Of a stretch of DNA of 5,919 nucleotides, positions 5,182 to 5,919 are shown piece by piece. The stretch's first letter is position 1. Each line of letters begins with the position of its first letter. Source of the stretch: Hippea sp. (GTDB lineage Bacteria; Campylobacterota_A; Desulfurellia; Desulfurellales; Hippeaceae); assembly GCA_015486705.1 (NCBI GenBank), contig WFRG01000064.1:1-5919 (forward strand). The letters run 5' to 3'. A program made the translations under genes and the position numbers. A model generated the notes under the pieces. That model was not told where the DNA came from and searched no databases. It saw only the letters and a list, made by a program, of their open reading frames with translations.

Positions 5182-5216
5182 AAAACTGCACCAATACGTC
5201 CCATAAAACTGCACCA
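5182..5216. repeat. Two direct copies of AAAACTGCACCA, possible insertion-sequence end
   Basis: AAAACTGCACCA occurs at 5182-5193 and 5205-5216, a 23-bp period. On the minus strand this reads TGGTGCAGTTTT twice. Repeated sites of about this size and type are found inside the ends of IS21-family elements, where the transposase binds. No transposase gene is in the window, so this would be a solo end or remnant. It lies just after the vapC stop. The IS21 link is from memory of the pattern. Confidence 0.4.
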
Positions 5217-5287
5217 TTTCCTTATCCTATGAAATCCGTGAATTAAAGTCCAAGCAGTTATAAAAACAACCGCAAAATCTAAACTAA

Positions 5288-5332
5288 TTTAACTTATACA
5301 TACTTATTGTGTATTATTGTAAGCAGGGAGGT
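5288..5332 (+). promoter_or_regulatory. Probable promoter, operator and ribosome binding site of the relB-like gene
   Basis: TTTAAC (5288-5293) and TATTAT (5312-5317), 18 bp apart, are a modest promoter. ATACA (5296-5300) and TGTAT (5310-5314) form a small inverted repeat between them that could bind the antitoxin. AGGGAGGT (5325-5332) is a strong ribosome binding site. Confidence 0.4.
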
Positions 5333-5338
5333 TAAAAA

Positions 5339-5605
5339 ATGAACTCTGCAGGTAAAGAGCGAATTAGAACAAACCTGTCATTGGAAAAAGAAGCAAAAGA
5401 AAAAGCAAGGAAAATATTTAAAAAATACGGTCTAAGTTTGAGTGAAGCAGTCAACATCTTCCTTTATCAAAGCATATACTCCAAAGGTATTCCTTTTAGG
5501 ATAGAGATACCAAACAAAGAAACTGTTAAGGCTATGGAAAATGTAAGAAAAGGAAAGAATTTAGAAGAGGTTACGCTTGATCAGCTTAAAGAGGAATTCA
5601 AGTAA
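5339..5605 (+). CDS. RelB/DinJ-family antitoxin, without a toxin gene after it
   Basis: Ribbon-helix-helix antitoxins of this family bind operator DNA and block a RelE/YafQ mRNA interferase. RIRTNLSLEKEAKEKARKIF, then GLSLSEAVNIFLYQSI and GIPFRIEIPNKET (residues 9-63) follow the DinJ/RelB pattern closely (‘GLslSeAvnlFl...rgiPF’). The 88-residue length is normal. ATG 5339 lies 6 bases after AGGGAGGT. A toxin gene would normally overlap or follow at once, but frames after 5605 close within a few codons and the next gene is another antitoxin. It is therefore an orphan here; it may act as a solo regulator, protect against a chromosomal toxin, or have lost its partner. Confidence 0.85.
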   Translation: MNSAGKERIRTNLSLEKEAKEKARKIFKKYGLSLSEAVNIFLYQSIYSKGIPFRIEIPNKETVKAMENVRKGKNLEEVTLDQLKEEFK

Positions 5606-5669
5606 GTCTTGAACGCCGATAAATCATAAAAATTGATGTTTATTTAACAGTTGAATTGTTAGGCTTATA

Positions 5670-5705
5670 TTGACATTGCCCTTTTTATACTTATAATAAT
5701 ACTTA
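5670..5705 (+). promoter_or_regulatory. Consensus promoter of the phd/yefM-like gene with a repeated heptamer
   Basis: TTGACA (5670-5675), 16 bp, TATAAT (5692-5697): both hexamers match the consensus exactly. ATACTTA occurs at 5687-5693 and 5699-5705, flanking and overlapping the -10 element, and is a candidate operator. The same heptamer occurs at 5300-5306 before the relB-like gene. Confidence 0.75.
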
Positions 5706-5731
5706 GATAAATATATATTAGGGGGCAAGCT

Positions 5732-5919
5732 ATGTTGGTTGACACAGATAGAGTTATAGGGATAGCGGAACTACAGAAAAATCTTCCAAAGATAATAAGA
5801 GAATTAGAAAAAGAAGAAAAGCCGGTGTTTATCAGCAGAAGAAATAATATATCCGCTGTTATTTTATCCACCGAAGAATACAAGAAAATATTTGAGCTCT
5901 TGGACCTATTGGATGATAT
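5732..5919 (+). CDS. Phd/YefM-family antitoxin, 3' end outside the window
   Basis: Sixty-two codons are visible. RVIGIAELQKNLPKIIRELE, then KPVFISRRNNISAVILSTEEY, gives the Phd/YefM pattern (‘i...e.r.nl..ii..l....pv.i.r.g...avl.s.eeY’), an antitoxin that also represses its own promoter. ATG 5732 lies 6 bases after AGGGGG (5720-5725). The frame is open to the right edge (…FELLDLLDD). A toxin gene (Doc, YoeB or RelE type) is expected just beyond the window but cannot be seen. Confidence 0.85.
   Translation, partial: MLVDTDRVIGIAELQKNLPKIIRELEKEEKPVFISRRNNISAVILSTEEYKKIFELLDLLDD

Noticed and set aside
5665..5883. Minus-strand frame of 72 codons
   Set aside because: It is the shadow of the Phd/YefM-like gene and its promoter on the plus strand.

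Overview
The window looks like part of a plasmid, or of an integrated plasmid-like element, from an AT-rich and probably thermophilic bacterium. The evidence is a replication-initiator gene (Rep_3 type, 5' end outside the window) overlapping a RepB-like primase gene, then about 1.3 kb of protein-free, hairpin-rich DNA, then tyrosine-recombinase genes and a cluster of toxin-antitoxin genes. Coding DNA is AT-rich (sample lines count near 30-40% GC), with heavy use of AGA/AGG/ATA codons and very G-rich ribosome binding sites (AGGGGG). The structured intergenic DNA is much richer in GC: about 59% counted over 2081-2256. GC-rich structured RNA in an AT-rich genome is a known feature of thermophiles. 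That points to groups such as Aquificota, Desulfurobacteriaceae or Hippea-like bacteria, but this is inference and no taxon is proven.

Layout. (1) 1-1620: replication operon. The C-terminal part of a Rep_3 initiator overlaps by 20 bp a primase of the archaeo-eukaryotic (RepB-like) type. (2) 1621-2948: no convincing protein gene. It holds a terminator at 1800-1843, a series of long hairpins (1846-1886, 1893-1973, 2314-2423, 2431-2473, 2490-2530), a near-consensus promoter (TTGACT-17-TATAAT, 2026-2054) firing into a compact multi-branched structure (2079-2256) that looks like an unidentified structured RNA, then an AT-rich stretch with a perfect palindrome and clustered TCGGA(C/T)T motifs. It is the best candidate for the replication origin and copy-control region. 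(3) 2949-3408: a small protein consisting only of a recombinase core-binding-like domain, closed by a strong terminator. (4) 3451-4323: a tyrosine recombinase whose reading frame stops exactly where the catalytic tyrosine should be. (5) 4445-5164: a VapB/VapC pair with a promoter embedded in tandem operator-like repeats. (6) 5165-5919: possible insertion-sequence end repeats, a RelB/DinJ antitoxin with no toxin behind it, and the start of a Phd/YefM antitoxin behind a consensus promoter.

How the parts may work together (inference): the initiator would open an origin in the AT-rich region. The RepB-like primase would start DNA synthesis on single-stranded hairpins, as RSF1010 RepB' does at ssiA/ssiB. 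Two hairpins (1903-1963 and 2345-2398) share the same loop borders and are the natural candidates. The structured RNA could control copy number or be an independent RNA gene. The recombinase genes may have served integration or multimer resolution, and the toxin-antitoxin genes would stabilise the element. The most novel parts are the unidentified RNA and the related hairpins beside the primase gene.
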